A DNA stretch of 64,000 nt from Cristatella mucedo (GCA_009760855.2 WPIO01000039.1:1687001-1751000), one strand, 5' to 3'; positions 11,301 to 23,171 are shown, counted from the stretch's first letter. The notes: generated by a model from the letters alone, not told the origin. Program-made: numbers and translations.

Positions 11301-11821
11301 TAGCATGCCTCTCCGTCATTGTAAAGTATCGGCATTGGAAAAATAGCCATACCAGTGCGTTGCACCGATGAAACACCGATTCACATCCGGTACGTCAAGA
11401 TAGTTTGCAGGTACACACGTAATTCGTTGTGCAGACATTGTCCCCCGCACGATCGCTGATTTTTAAAGATGGCTCAGCCTTCACCAGAGCAAAGACAACA
11501 CAACAGCAGTGTGTGCAGTAGCAGAATCAAAGCAAGGTACAACAATCCAGGCTTCATCGTAATAGCAACCACACGATAAGGACGACCATTTCGTTCATAC
11601 ATTTTCCGTCGGGGCTAAGTTAGCAGACGTCTGCACGTTGCCTGCACCATTTTCAAGCTGTCGCGTTAAAATCTTGAGCTCTGGCTTACCTCCGAGCCAC
11701 TTGCCAGTTTCGCCATTTCGCAACGTGTAGCTACAACCACGACTTGCACTTTCAATACAATGACGACATTATCCGCAAACATTTTTTAGAATAACTGCAT
11801 TAAGTAGTAAATCCTAATAAT
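11301..11821. other. unassigned intergenic sequence
   Basis: No gene or repeat recognised. Confidence 0.4.
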
Positions 11822-11995
11822 CATAATAGTCACACACTTGATAAAGCACCCTCACAGAACTCAATCTCTTTCTAGGTGCTTTACATTTGCTGCAAAGGAA
11901 GCACGATCAGGTGGTTAGTGGTAGCATGCTCGATAAAGAACAGGAATAACATGGGTAGGGGTGACATACATAGGGTCAGCATGCAAGTGTTACTA
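11822..11995 (-). mobile_element. LINE family A, 3' UTR fragment
   Basis: CACACTTGATAAAGCACCCT, AGAACTCAATCTCTTTCTAG, GGTGCTTTACATTTGCTGC, GTTAGTGGTAGCATGCTC and the GGTCAGCATGC end. Well-preserved stem-loop. Confidence 0.85.
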
Positions 11996-13264
11996 CTGTT
12001 GCCACCATTAGTACACTTGAAGTAGAGCTTCGTATTATTACTGCTGGATTGCAATAGCTTTTACTTCGGATAAATCTAACTCGTCCTTCAGGATTGAAAT
12101 ACCTCGCCTTCAGGGTAACCACATAGTCTTGAAAAATACGTCTAAATGCCAAGAGTGGGCTGCAAAGCTTCTAGTAATGCCTCTTCGACTATTTGGAATG
12201 AGCGTTGGTTCCGACTTCGCTAAAGTTCGGTATATTAAATTTTTGCAATTTTCTCAATTTTGGTTAGGCACACCTCAAGGATTTGCATAATTTCAACTGG
12301 CGAATCGTCTTTTAAATCCCGCATTTTATCAGAGCCAGCAGCATCTCCAGATTTTAGGCACTAAATTTCGAAATCAGTAAATTCTCTAATCTAGCCCATC
12401 TCGAAAGCCATTTTTCTGTTATAATGCTCACGCACATTGACAGAAGAATTGTGACTGGCATAAGATGTTTTCTAAAGCTGTTCCTCAGCAATCATCCAAA
12501 GATTCTTACACCAAACGTTCCGAATGCACAGAAGCCGCTTCTGATCCGTAGTCCTTCATCACAAGCACGGTGCAAGTATTGCCCGCTGATCTGATAGTCG
12601 TTTGACAGATACGGCTACAGCTAGTGCCTCAACGTGCGTTTAACGAGTCGTTGATGCAGCCTTGATTCGTGCAGGTATGCAAGATGGCTGAGCGAGGCAG
12701 CGTTAGAGAGCGTCCATGCCTTAATATGTCTAGTCTACGTCTTTAACGTTTATTCGACAGCCGCGGAAGGTCACTTTGGTAAAGCCACTGCCATAGCATA
12801 CAACTTCCGTACAAATCGAAGACTAAAGTACAATTAACTAAATGTTGCTTAAAATAGGCTTTGTATACCATCCAAACCACAGATTATGACATCCGATTCC
12901 TAATCATTAGAACTCAGGACTCACTAATGATCTCAAGACTCATAACAATGATTGACTTAGCATTGAAGTTCCTATGCGAGCGTCCGGGAGTCACGTTAAG
13001 GCACGATCGTTCGAAAAATTCAATGCAAAGCAGTGGTGCAGGCCATACTACAGCTAAGGTCACCCGAATTAGGGACCCATGAACAATAACTAATTCTAGT
13101 CCCTACCTACCAGCGCTTATGCTGACCCCTCCCCCCAGGTAACTCCATCTCTGCAAATTTTGAACACCAAGATATTCAAAGTGATCGCACCCTTACGATC
13201 CACTTCGATCAAATGCATTTAGTCGTACCGGTTCCTATTGCCAACTGCGTAAAGTAGGCATCGG
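11996..13264. other. unassigned intergenic sequence
   Basis: Short frames only, no repeat recognised. Confidence 0.45.
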
Positions 13265-13400
13265 CTAGTTTTACAGCCTCGTTTAAATAGTGGTAGAAAA
13301 GTCTGCCTCTATCACACCACTTGCACTACGGCGCTTAAGGATCGCCTGCTGCACGACTCGAACCCGCCACCTGCATCATGAAGAGGGAGCATTTTTCCAA
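13265..13400 (-). mobile_element. SINE family 1
   Basis: GCTAGTTTTACAGCCTCGTT end, AGTGGTAGAAAAG body, GCACGACTCGAACCCGCCAC (reverse B box with GACTCGAACC) and CATGAAGAGGGAGC head. Confidence 0.8.
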
Positions 13401-14611
13401 GCATACGCGACACCTGCCCATAAGCATAACTATACTGCCACCATCCCACTAGATCTGGTCTGGTGCCAAGGCCATCCATAGACAAGTGCCACTCGCCCTA
13501 CTCCGAAGGCGATTCGTCTATTTCGGTATATGAGGCTCGGGGCGCTTCTCTCTGAGTAAAGCTCTGGCCAATCCGCTCTCTGCAGCAGTATTTGTCTCAC
13601 CTTCTACGTGTTCTCACTCCTTGTGACTTCAATAGCAGCCAGTGCAGCAGCCATTAGATGGCGCAGCTTTGTCACTAACGAAGGGTGGATGTAGATGTGG
13701 AACGATATGAGTTTACGGGTGAATATAGAGGAACGGCAGCCCTAGTCCTAAAAGCTTGGCGATATCGTGCATTCGAGCTAAGCAGATAAAGTAAATTAAT
13801 TTTCTCTGAACCGTCTTCGGACCAGCTTTTAATGTGAGTGCTAAGCTAAAGTGAAATCAGGCTGAACATTGGAGCAGCTGGTCAATCTATTCATTAGAAG
13901 GGTATGTGGGCTATGTGGCTCATTGCTGACGAAGACCCAAAATATTTGTGTGCTGCCTGACTCACGGGAGATCTTTCGGCTGTTATTGTGCATGGTGAAG
14001 GTCGTACTGGCCCAGCCGGCGCGGTGTTTGTGGAGCCCTGTTGGTGCCTTAAAGGTGGTGCCAGGTCCTGAGAATAATTTGAAGTTACTTACATGAAGCA
14101 AAAACGTCCGAGGCAACGTATACAGAGAGTGAACCAGCCTTCGTCTTGAGGCGGCGGATAGTAACAGGTAACGTGTCAACCATAAGGATCTAAGAGGCAG
14201 CACCAACTAAAGAGTCTTTAGAACCACCCTAAATTTTTAAGCTGCATCATCTCAGATCATTCGAGATATACACAAATCTAGATGGACCGAAGTTGACTAT
14301 CCAGTCATTTCCATTCTGAAGCGCAGAGCAACATTCAGTGTATGTAAAATTGCACATATATCTCGAGTTAGGCTTCAGAATATCTTGATCATTTGGCCAT
14401 ACACAAACAGAAAAACCAGTTACAGTGATTTTTTGAGAATTGTTACTAGTCTGATAGCGTCTTCTCGAAAACCCTGTAGAAGCTCCTCGAGCAAGGTCTA
14501 GTAAGAGCGTCGTACAACATTTAAATGAGGATACAGCTCTTGTGAGTACCATCTGGCACTGATACAGAAGCACTGAGGGTCGCCTCAGTTCATCTGCCGC
14601 TAATATACATA
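13401..14611. other. unassigned, with two 108-121 codon minus frames
   Basis: Minus frames at 13841-14206 and 14247-14573 have no motif I recognise. Both are of a length expected by chance. No repeat recognised. Confidence 0.4.
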
Positions 14612-14700
14612 ATAATAATAATAATACACTTCATAAAGTGCCATAAGAGAACTCAATCTCTTTCTGGGTGCTTTGAATTTGCAGCAAACACGATTGGTGA
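14612..14700 (-). mobile_element. LINE family A, 3' end only
   Basis: (AAT)n, then CACTTCATAAAGTGCC, AGAGAACTCAATCTCTTTCT and GGGTGCTTTGAATTTGCAGC: microsatellite plus the 3' stem-loop in reverse complement. Confidence 0.85.
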
Positions 14701-15749
14701 CTGAAGATCACCTCTATTAATGGTATAAAATTATGGCTCAAGCACAATCCAAATTGTGCTACATAGCCAGCCAGTATATAAGCAAACTGAAACAGGTGTC
14801 TATTTTATCGGTGAACAAAAGTAGACCAACAACCAAAAACTCCATTCTCTAACTGTAAGTGCTTTTGCAGACTGAGGTCTCAGATGCTTCCGGTCGACGT
14901 ATCTGAGACGGCGAACTTTTCCCACCACTTTTTGTTTTGATATCGCAAATGCTCGTTGGGTTAAGGTCGGGAGTCTGACTTGTCTGGTCCGTAACCGTCA
15001 GTGGAGGGCAACCGAATTCTGACAAATTGATAAGAAGCTACTTAACTTTGAAGAAAGTGTTTAGGATCGTTTTCGCTCCAAAAAATATAATCTAGTCCAC
15101 AAAGTGCCATCGCACTTGGGAGTATTAAGTTGTGAAGAAGGTATATAGAGACGTCTTGGTTCGCGATGCCTGGTAAGCGATTCAGAGCTCTGACGCTATT
15201 TCAGGCAGTGGGGGACATGTTTTTGCCGTCTACATTCACAGGTCAACAGGACGGTTTAATTTCTTTCATTGGTTTAGCCAGGAAATGTGCTGAATCTCAA
15301 AAGCGATGCCATTTTTTCCAGGAATTTAGCATGCTCATTGAAGTAGACTTAGGACTACCCAGGCTGAATAACGCATATGCGACCGTTGATAAGCTTGCGT
15401 GACCCTACTTGACCCTTCCATGCCAGTCATGGAACCCTGCAAAAAGGCACCCTCATCAAACTAGGCTCGGGATACCAACACGAGCCAGCTTGACAGCCTA
15501 ACCACCTAGATGCCACAAATTCTGCACACCTTATTGTAAGCCAACTAGGGAATTGAAGTCTGACTTGCAGAAGTGCTGGTTTTCCCTTCTACCTGGTTCA
15601 CTAAATGTGACCTCACGCGGAACCAGCAAGTTTTTACCTTTAATTGGAACCAAAATGTGGTCTTCGACCATGATCGGCAGGCCATTGACTGGGCGATCTA
15701 TTTTACGTCATGCGATCAATTTTACAATCATTTTTTTGCTAGGCTAGAC
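14701..15749. other. unassigned intergenic sequence
   Basis: Plus frames at 15166-15402 and 15573-15914 carry no recognised motif; the second runs into a LINE-A fragment. No repeat recognised before 15.75 kb. Confidence 0.4.
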
Positions 15750-16178
15750 ATCTTAGCACCCACTTTTCTGAAACTAATCGCTCATTTACACCTCGTACAA
15801 ACCTCAAATCCTCTAAAGACCGCGCATTTATTTTGTTTGTTACCAAAGCATGGAATTCACTTCGGACTGACTTCACGACATACCCTGACCTGGCGACTTT
15901 TAAAAAGAAGCTAAAAACGCATCTTTTTATCACAGCATGTAATCGGTCTAAGTGATTCGTCCTTTTCGTGCTTATGCATGCTAACACTGGGCATGCTGCC
16001 ACTAACCATATTTGAATGCTGATTATGTGCATGTAATCTCTAACCATGTTATGCTAGTTATCATTGAGCTTGCTACCACTAAGCATTGGATCAAACTTCC
16101 TTTGCGGCAAATATAAAGAGCCAGGAAAGAGATTAAGTTCTAAATGGGCGCTTTACACAAGTATTATTTTTATTAAAT
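15750..16178 (+). mobile_element. LINE family A, 3' fragment
   Basis: CCTCGTACAAACCTCAAATC, ACCGCGCATTTATTTTG, GACTTTTAAAAAGAAGC (the FKRNLKTHLF equivalent), GATTCGTCCTTTTCGTGC, and the stem-loop AAAGAGATTAAGTTC with (ATT) remnants. Confidence 0.85.
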
Positions 16179-16205
16179 CTGGATCACCCAAATACTTTTG
16201 CTTTG

Positions 16206-16206
<1 letters not shown>

Positions 16207-16253
<47 letters not shown>
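16207..16253. repeat. (AT)n microsatellite
   Basis: About 23 AT units, just downstream of the LINE-A tail. It produces spurious IYIY reading frames. Confidence 0.95.
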
Positions 16254-16256
<3 letters not shown>

Positions 16257-16269
16257 AGTGATCTATACA

Positions 16270-17110
16270 TCTTACTATTTTCGCCTGTTAAAGGGTTATT
16301 TTCGGGAATTGGCCGAAAATACTCTGGAGCTTCCGGTACTTCTCTCTTTTTTTTCTTTTTTGGTGTAATTTTTGCCTTGAATACTCCGGCTCTGAACGTG
16401 ACAGGCTATCTGTTTTACTGTCTGCTTAAGAACGAAAAAAAGGCAATGTGGAGGAACGAAGCGTCACGGGCAGACCACGTGACTACAACGCTAACATCAC
16501 GCTCCATCTGAAGTTCAAATGGGCAGGACAAAAAGAAAGGAAGAGGGTAAATACGGGTAGCATGTCACGTTTAATGTCAGGGTACTCATGGTAAAAATTC
16601 CACAAAAAAGGGATAAAGTGGGACAACTAAAGTAGCTCCATAGCATTTGCGCCCAATTGGCCGCGAATACTATGGAGCTTTCGACACTTCACTCCCTTAT
16701 TTCTCCATGTTTGGGTGTTTTTCGTCCGCAGTCTTTCATTTTCTCTCTTTTGATATTGCCACATTCAGTTAGCGGCGAGCTTTTATCGTCGTCATTTCTT
16801 TTAATGTGCGTCTTAGGTATGCTCTGAGTGTACGGTAAGGATATCTACGTCACAATGGTTAACGAACAACCGCAGCTTGCTTAACGTGAGCGTAAAGCGC
16901 AGAGTTCGCCTTGTTTTTTTTTCTGTTAAGGTTAAAAGTAACCCCAAAAAGGAAAATACTAGAAGTTCATACTATTCACAGCAGATTTGCTGCTAATGCC
17001 ATGCAGCTTCCGGTACTCCTCACTTTTTTCTTTTTTTTTGATTGTTTTCGCCCTGAGTAACGCTATAACAAAGCGAACTCAGGGTATTACGCGCACGTTT
17101 ATCAAACTAA
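16270..17110. repeat. fold-back (palindromic) repeat cluster, copies 1-3
   Basis: Copy 2 is clearest: AGCTCCATAGCATTTGCG and CGCGAATACTATGGAGCT flank a CCAATTGG centre (about 16633-16678). Its outer left arm (GTCACGTTTAATGTCAGGGT, TGGTAAAAATTCCAC, AAAAAAGGG) matches in reverse complement the right arm of copy 1 (CTTTTTTGGTGTAATTTTTG, CCGGCTCTGAACGTGACAGG; 16343-16410). Copy 1 centre is near GGGAATTGGCC at 16302. Copy 3 keeps a right arm, CAGCTTCCGGTACTCCTCAC, near 17006. Confidence 0.65.
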
Positions 17111-17249
17111 CGTAAATCACTTGAATCATCATGTCTTAAATCATCATGGATCACGTAAACCACTATGAAACTCCTTAAATTAAACACCGAGCATACTTAA
17201 TGAGCATGTTAAACGAAATAACAACGATACACACTCACCATTTAAGGAA

Positions 17250-18135
17250 CTCATATCTCCTGTTGAATTAGCTCGAAATCTCGATGTCATGTTCCAAAGT
17301 GACCTCTCGTTAGACGACCACATCAGCTCCACCGTCAAATCTGCATACTTTCAGCTGTATAACATTGGTAAAATTCGGGCTTGTTTAGAAAAGGATACCA
17401 CGTCTAAGTTTGTCAATGCATTCGTGACATCCCGTCTCGACTTCTGTAACTCGCTGCTTTCTGGCCTACCGGCATGTGCAATCAGGTGACTACAGCTGGT
17501 GCAAAACTCTGCAGCTAGGCTTGTCTGTCTTGTACTTCGCAGTTGCCACATCACACCACTTCTCGCTGACCTGCACTGGCTACCAGTCATGCAACGCATC
17601 GACTTCAAGGTTTTGACGCTCACTTTTAGGTCACTTCGTTCTTTGGCTCCAGCCTATCTCTCAGATATACTCCCTCACCAGGCCAAGCATCGTACCATCC
17701 GCTTTTCGGAATCTAAAAGTTTACCAATACCTCGTTCAAACCTCAAATCCTTTGGAGACCGTGCATTTAGCTCGTATGCTCCCAAAGCCTGAAACTCCCT
17801 CCCGACTTGCGTCAGATCATCTCCTGACTTGACCACATTTAAAAAGAACTAACTTAAAAACACACATTTTTAGGACAGCATTTAGTGGGTCCCTGTGATT
17901 CGTCCTTCATGTGCTTATGCGTGCTGACACTGTGCATACTGCCACTAACCACATTTGCATGCTGACCCTGTGCATGTCACCCCTAACCAAGTTATTCACG
18001 TTGTTTATCAAGCATGATTTGACTCACAATTCAATCGCGTTTCCCTTTGCTGCAAATGTAAAGCGCCAGGAAGAGATCGAGTTCTCTGAGGGCGCTTTAT
18101 CAAGTGCAGTGTTATTATTATTATTATTATTATTA
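17250..18135 (+). mobile_element. LINE family A, RT C-terminal part and complete 3' end
   Basis: Encodes DLSLDDHISSTVKSAYFQL, AFVTSRLDFCNSLLSGLP, then a TGA (17487-17489) where the copy at 53.65 kb has CGA, a typical CpG decay. The frame continues QNSAARLVCL, LADLHWLPVMQRIDFKVL and SFGDRAFSSYAPKA. The 3' UTR, stem-loop and (ATT)n end at 18108-18135. Sits between copies of the fold-back repeat. Confidence 0.92.
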
Positions 18136-18139
18136 ACTA

Positions 18140-18430
18140 GGCGGCAGTGAAAAAGAACAAAGATATTACGGAGGGATAAACCGCCGCGGGTAAACAATGT
18201 GACAACATTAATATCACGTGACATGCAGTGTCACAAATGGCGGGTCAAATACAAGGATTAAATATAAGTTTGTAAAACCGGTTATCATGTCACGCTTAAT
18301 GCCGGGGTACTCAATGCGAAAGTTATCAAAAAAGAAGCTGAAAATAAAAATGTGCCAGAAGCTCCATAGTATACGCCACCAATTGACTGCGAATACTACG
18401 GAACTTCATAATTTTTTATGCATTTACAAT
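18140..18430. repeat. fold-back repeat, copy 4
   Basis: Left arm GTCACGCTTAATGCCGGGGT (18289 onward) parallels GTCACGTTTAATGTCAGGGT of copy 2. AGCTCCATAGTATACGCC, CCAATTG and GCGAATACTACGGAACTT (18363-18410) repeat the degenerate palindrome. Confidence 0.6.
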
Positions 18431-18927
18431 GCACCAAGCTACCCTGGAAATGGATCTGTATAAAAATCGCAAGAATGTACCTTAACGAGCTTCAAGCATG
18501 TATCTCGATCTATCAAGGTTCGACAAGTTGGGATACAAGTCGCATGTGAAGGAAGCAGAGATTGGTAAATCTTTTATTGTAGATTTTTTGCTTGCGGTTT
18601 ACATTCGGGTTAGACGTGGCTTGCATAACTGTTTTTTCTTTCATGCTGAAGTCATCAGAACGTCCGATCCCAGTTCTAACATATTCATCTTTCGATAGGT
18701 AACTATATTCGATTGTTGAACAAATTTAATTGGTATTTTCTTGGCATTCTATGATTCTATTCTTTGACATTTTATGTTACTTATGTTTTATTCTGTTAGA
18801 GAGTGTCTGTTGTCGGCTAAGATGCTATTGCACATAGAAAACGGTCTCCCAACGTGAACACAGCTACAAGGCCTAAACATGCATCTAATAGCAATAGATG
18901 ACAGGTGGGGCTGCCGTGTGAGAAAAA
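18431..18927. other. unassigned intergenic sequence
   Basis: No gene or repeat recognised. Confidence 0.4.
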
Positions 18928-19025
18928 ACGCTAGCTGATTTAACAACCCCTATTGTATCGCGACAGGAGAGCCTTTACAGCTATCCCCACCGCTTTCAGC
19001 AGCGATTGAAGATATAGGGCACAGC
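18928..19025 (-). mobile_element. SINE family 1, body fragment
   Basis: GCTGATTTAACAACCCC end, GCGACAGGAGAGCC and CCACCGCTTTCAGCAGCGAT body; the head is missing. Confidence 0.7.
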
Positions 19026-19784
19026 CATATTGGATTGAAGCAGCTGTGCGAGTTTTTCTTTTGAGTCGCTGCATACATCACGAAAAAGATGGACACGGGC
19101 AATGCTCTAGAGTGCTGATATCTTCTGCAGTCCCGCAACACGACTTTCTGTTCGAGCTCTAGCAACTCGTTACCAGCGATTGCACCAAAACTGTCTTTTA
19201 AATTGTATTTTAATCTGAGAAATTGAGGCACTGGAGGACTTGCTAGAGACCCATCTTTATCAAAGCATCGCGAAGCTTCTTAATAAGCGTAAGTAAAACA
19301 ATAGCTTGAGAACTATTTAATGCACTAAACCTATCTCTCAGAAGAAATCTTTAAGTTTTTCCAGGGCTCCGCCTCACTCGAATACTTAGCCTCCAAGACA
19401 AAATCTCCAAGTGCTTTGATATTGGCCAAATACTGCCCAGCCGCGAGCCAAGGTATTAGCACACGGGAAATGGGTGGTTAATGTTACCTTTAGTTAAAAA
19501 TGACCACGCTGTGCAACCTTATATCTAGTAGCCGCATTACCTGGTGCCACTTAAACAATTGTTTCCAGCTGTTACTATATGCGAAATCAGACTCTTGGAA
19601 TCAAATTCAACTGTAGCTACTTACCAGTGTGGGTTAGGACAGCAAATATTGGCCAAAATAGCATGTTTTTTAAATTCATTCTAAAAATAAATTTTTAAAT
19701 TCATTCATTCTACATTCTAAATTCTTACTGTTATCAGCCATGAAAGCCAAGTTCAGCGTTCGGTACAGGAAAATCCGCGCCTGC
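19026..19784. other. unassigned intergenic sequence
   Basis: AT-rich; ATTCATTCTAAA-type local repetition near 19676-19722. No gene recognised. Confidence 0.4.
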
Positions 19785-19918
19785 CGAGCTGGTTTGGTCC
19801 AGCGGTTAAGGTGCTCGCCTCCGACCACGGTCTGGCTGAGGTCGTGGGCTCGAGCCCCAAGGCACATGTGAAGCGCCTAGATAGAGATTAAGTTCTCTTT
19901 GGGTGCTATACAATTTTT
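19785..19918 (+). mobile_element. tRNA-derived SINE, family 2 (LINE-A tail)
   Basis: Head GCCGAGCTGGTTTGGTCCAG followed by CGGTTAAGGTGCTCGC (tRNA-like 5' half), B box region GTCGTGGGCTCGAGCCCC, then directly GAAGCGCCTAGATAGAGATT, AAGTTCTC and GGGTGCTATACAA, which is the 3' stem-loop of LINE family A. Ends in a T-rich tract. Compact, about 130 bp. Confidence 0.85.
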
Positions 19919-19974
19919 TTTAATTTTAAAATCTACAAAGAGCTCGGATATTTTCCGTAAGCTCGGATTCCGTC

Positions 19975-20105
19975 TGGTCCTACTAATTTATTTTATTTGG
20001 CGGTAAAAGAGCCTTATCGGTATCACCTCGCTGCAGTTTGCAATAAGAGATTGCCTACTGCAGGACTCGAACTCGCAACCTGGGTAGTGAAGTAAACTTC
20101 AGTTG
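19975..20105 (-). mobile_element. SINE family 1
   Basis: TTGGCGGTAAAAGAGCC, CACCTCGCTGCAGTTTGCAA, CTACTGCAGGACTCGAACTC (reverse B box) and AACCTGGGTAGTGAAG head. Confidence 0.75.
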
Positions 20106-20114
20106 ATTCGTAAA

Positions 20115-20265
20115 ATTCATTTATGTAGCGACAGAAGAGCCTTAGCGGCTATCAAATGCTCTCATGCAATGAGCAATGAATAGTTTCCTGCTGCAGTACT
20201 CGAGCCCATGGCCTGAGTCATTGAGTGGGAGTGAACACCTAGCCAGTTCGGGAGGCGGTGGGCTA
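20115..20265 (-). mobile_element. SINE family 1
   Basis: TTTATGTAGCGACAGAAGAG, CCTTAGCGGCTATCAA, CTGCTGCAGTACTCGAGCCC (reverse B box) and CATGGCCTGAGTCATTGAG head. Tandem with the preceding copy in the same orientation. Confidence 0.75.
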
Positions 20266-20835
20266 AGCAACTTGGCCAGAGTCCACAAAGTGTTCGAATC
20301 GCAATGAGCGCCTGAGTGCACAAACTTCAGCGCTATTATATTCGATGCTCTGAGCTCAGGAAGACACTCTAGGCACAACGCGGCAATTTGTTCTAACATC
20401 GTTAGAGCTTCTGCCAAGTTGCTAGCATTAAATGGTGCTGGTAATCGACCTGCGGTCGGGCGTTTAGTGCTACGGATTATGCGTACCGCCGTGTCCGTAC
20501 ATTCGAATCAGCAGGTTATAGGTGCAACAGTCCTGGCCTATTTGAAACTGAACCAAATCACTGGTAGGCGAAAGATGGAGTTCATCCGCTCGGTTAGAGT
20601 AGCATTTAAAATGTAAGTCATGTCGCCTGGATTGGTACCCAGCATTCGAGCTGACGGCAACAACAAGAATCGCTCGCTAGGCATACGGCTATCTATCTGA
20701 TCAAAAATGGTGCTACCGCCAAATATTGGGTCTCGTTAAATGCAGTGCAAGTGCACTGGGTGCTACTAGAGGTGTGGCTGCCCTCTCTTTTAAGCAGCCT
20801 AGAGCTAAAGAATCAGACGTAACGGACACAAAGGA
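20266..20835. other. unassigned intergenic sequence
   Basis: No gene or repeat recognised. Confidence 0.4.
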
Positions 20836-21220
20836 TTTGCACCGGATGTTAATCTGTTTGCCTTAGCCCGACTACGGTAATGCCATGCAAGGTGGCGACT
20901 CCGTCGAGTCGTCGTCGACGCTGCCCTCTCACTCACTCTCACGCGAACCCGTGGGCACTACCCGTGTTTACACGGACTATTTAACCTTGCCTGCTTTGAT
21001 GGAGAGTGGTTTGCAAGTCGGCGATGTTAAACGACCTGCTGCTCTTGCCTATTTGGCGAACTTCGGTGCAAACAGGAAAACGTCGGCCGAGCTGGCTCGC
21101 AGCTTGGCAGCTAGTGGGCTTTCTCTCGACCGCTCTCGACCCCGACACTCGCTGCTCAGCTGCTAGCCTAAATTAAATCCTCCCCTCAACAATGTGCTTG
21201 CTCGTCGACACGGCATGCTG
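20836..21220 (+). repeat. dispersed repeat shared with 42.53-42.89 kb
   Basis: CACCGGATGTTAATCTGTTT, GCCT..CGGTAATGCCATGCA, CTACCCGTGTTTACACGGAC, TATTTAACCTTGCCTGCTTT, CAGCTGCTAGC, AATTAAA and AATGTGCTTGCT occur in the same order at the second site. A 93-codon frame lies across it (20885-21166) but has no known motif. Class unknown. Confidence 0.6.
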
Positions 21221-21664
21221 GATTTTGTGACTGCATTCGTTAATTAAAGTGGGAAAGTTAGACTTTAGAGGTTCATCTAGCGGCGTGCCCTGGCATTAAC
21301 TAAAACCTGGCGATGAAACTTCTTGCCTTTCGTTTCCAATGACAACGGTTCTTCATGTACGGCAGTGCCATCGTGGCCCTACCTGGATGTCGCAGCACGT
21401 CACCATCAAAACGGATCTGGCTTAAGAAGTGCTTACAGAGTAAGTCCAGTGTCCGTAGAGATAAATGCGCGGCATTGTGTTGCGTTGCATTGCGTGGGGG
21501 CCTAGCCAAGTGGCCAGAGAGACAGGAGCTCACGCTTTGAGATTCAGCGGGGCAAAACCTCTAGCTATAGGAGCGCCAAGCCTGCAATCCACATTGTCGC
21601 TTTATCTTGCAGCGGTTTGCTTGCACTAGCCTAATCTGTGTGCTAGTACGTATATCTATGTAAT
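21221..21664. other. unassigned, with a tRNA-like fragment
   Basis: GGCCTAGCCAAGTGGCCAGA near 21499-21518 resembles a Pol III A box (TAGCCAAGTGG) but no B box follows. Nothing else recognised. Confidence 0.35.
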
Positions 21665-22320
21665 GTAATGTAGCTCCGTCTGTAACTCCTCACAGACTAT
21701 GCGGTCGTTACGCAGGAGAGTTTTGTCACTCACAGCCTAAGCGGCTTTCGTTACGCATTCGGTAGCCAAAAGACTTGGGCTCACGCAACAAAGATAAGCT
21801 AGGAAGCATAGCAGAGTCAGGAGAGCAGTTGAGGTAGTGAGTAGCGTTGAAGTAGGAGCTCAGGACCGCTGAAAAGGATGAGCAATAGTCGGCAGCAGGA
21901 GAGTAGTTGTCGTTGTGTAAGAATTGTGGAAGCAAGTTCCACAGTCTAGAGCCTGCAGAGCTAAAGATTCTGTCGCCAATGGTCTATAAGCGGAGGAATT
22001 GAACAGCTAATTTATTTTCCATACAGGACCTGAGGGCACGAGGAGGCTGAAACTGGTGCAGCAGTTCAACTAGGTACGAAGGAGCCAAGCCGTGGTGGGC
22101 CTTGCGGGTCAGGGTAAGTAAGAACTTTGCTCTGTTTCCTTTGACCAACCAGAAGCCATCCTAGCTCTTTTAGCAAAATAGACACGTGGTCAAACCTCGG
22201 GGACTTGAAAACTCGCCTGGCAGCCATATTCATAGCTATTTGCAGTTCCTTAGATGCTTTCTTTGGCAGCCCAGCCAAAACCAAAATTGCGATAATCAAG
22301 CCAAGACAGAACTAAGGAGC
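21665..22320 (-). mobile_element. LINE family B, RT C-terminal and 3' fragment
   Basis: Minus strand encodes LQIAMNMAARRVFKSPRF, DHVSILLKELGWLLVGQR and, further on, HNDNYSPAADYCSSFSAV. This matches the LQ..QN.AAR / LHWLPV..R region of CR1/L2-type RTs but differs from family A. Interrupted by shifts. Longest family B copy. Confidence 0.88.
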
Positions 22321-23171
22321 TAGTTAAATTTGTATTTAGATGCACTATCACTGATTGCAAAGCGTGCTTAACAGTTCTTCGCTCCGGACTTCCTTTGCGT
22401 GATCACGCGCTCTCGCAGGAACGCGCGAACGTTGAGCTTCTTTCGCTCGTGTCTCTCGATGACTCGGGCACTCTAGGACGAGCACAGGCGAGGACAGAAG
22501 CTGAGAAGTGAACACTGGAGCTGATTCTGTCTCTGTCTCTGTCAGTGAGCGCTGCAGCCGCTGAGAAGCGAGCAGTGTGAAAAGTCGCTAAGCCTGTGCA
22601 CCAGGTAGCCGCTCTGTTACCCGAGTTCTCGAATTAGTCTTGCGTGGCATTGAGCCTTTGCTGAGTAGCTCGCTCTGGTGCTAACAAGAACGAGGAAGAG
22701 AACTGGATGAGACCCTCAAAATCCTGCGAGAGGAAGCGACGGCACTTGATGGATGGCACTTTCGCTGCAGAAAGCCACCATCGATCAATTGTCAATTTAT
22801 GGGACCGTCAGAAGATCAGTGACAGCGAAGCCATTTTCCGGCAAAGAAAGGCTCTCCTTTTGCGAACCAAATCAAGCTGATTGGGCTAGGTCTTAGCTTT
22901 GGCTTTGAAACAAGACGGTGAAGGTTGAGTGTCTCTTGGCTCTGTGCCTGGACTACATACGAGGTCAGCCGTTGCTGCACCTACCATTCAGCAGACCACC
23001 GCAGCTGACACGCCACAAGATCGAGCCACAAGCAGCGCCTCAAGGTCGAGCCACGAGTCACGCCTCAAGGTCGAGCCCCTCTTCTGGGGACCGATGCTCA
23101 GCTCCGGTTTGCTCGGTTTGGAGACCAAAGCCAAGGCTTAAGATGAACTCTGATAAGCTTTACATACACTA
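22321..23171. other. unassigned, with short direct repeats
   Basis: Moderately GC-rich. GCCTCAAGGTCGAGCC occurs twice at about 23036 and 23067, and GTCTCTGTCTCT near 22522. Overlapping 70-84 codon frames near 22918-23172 have no known motif. Confidence 0.4.
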
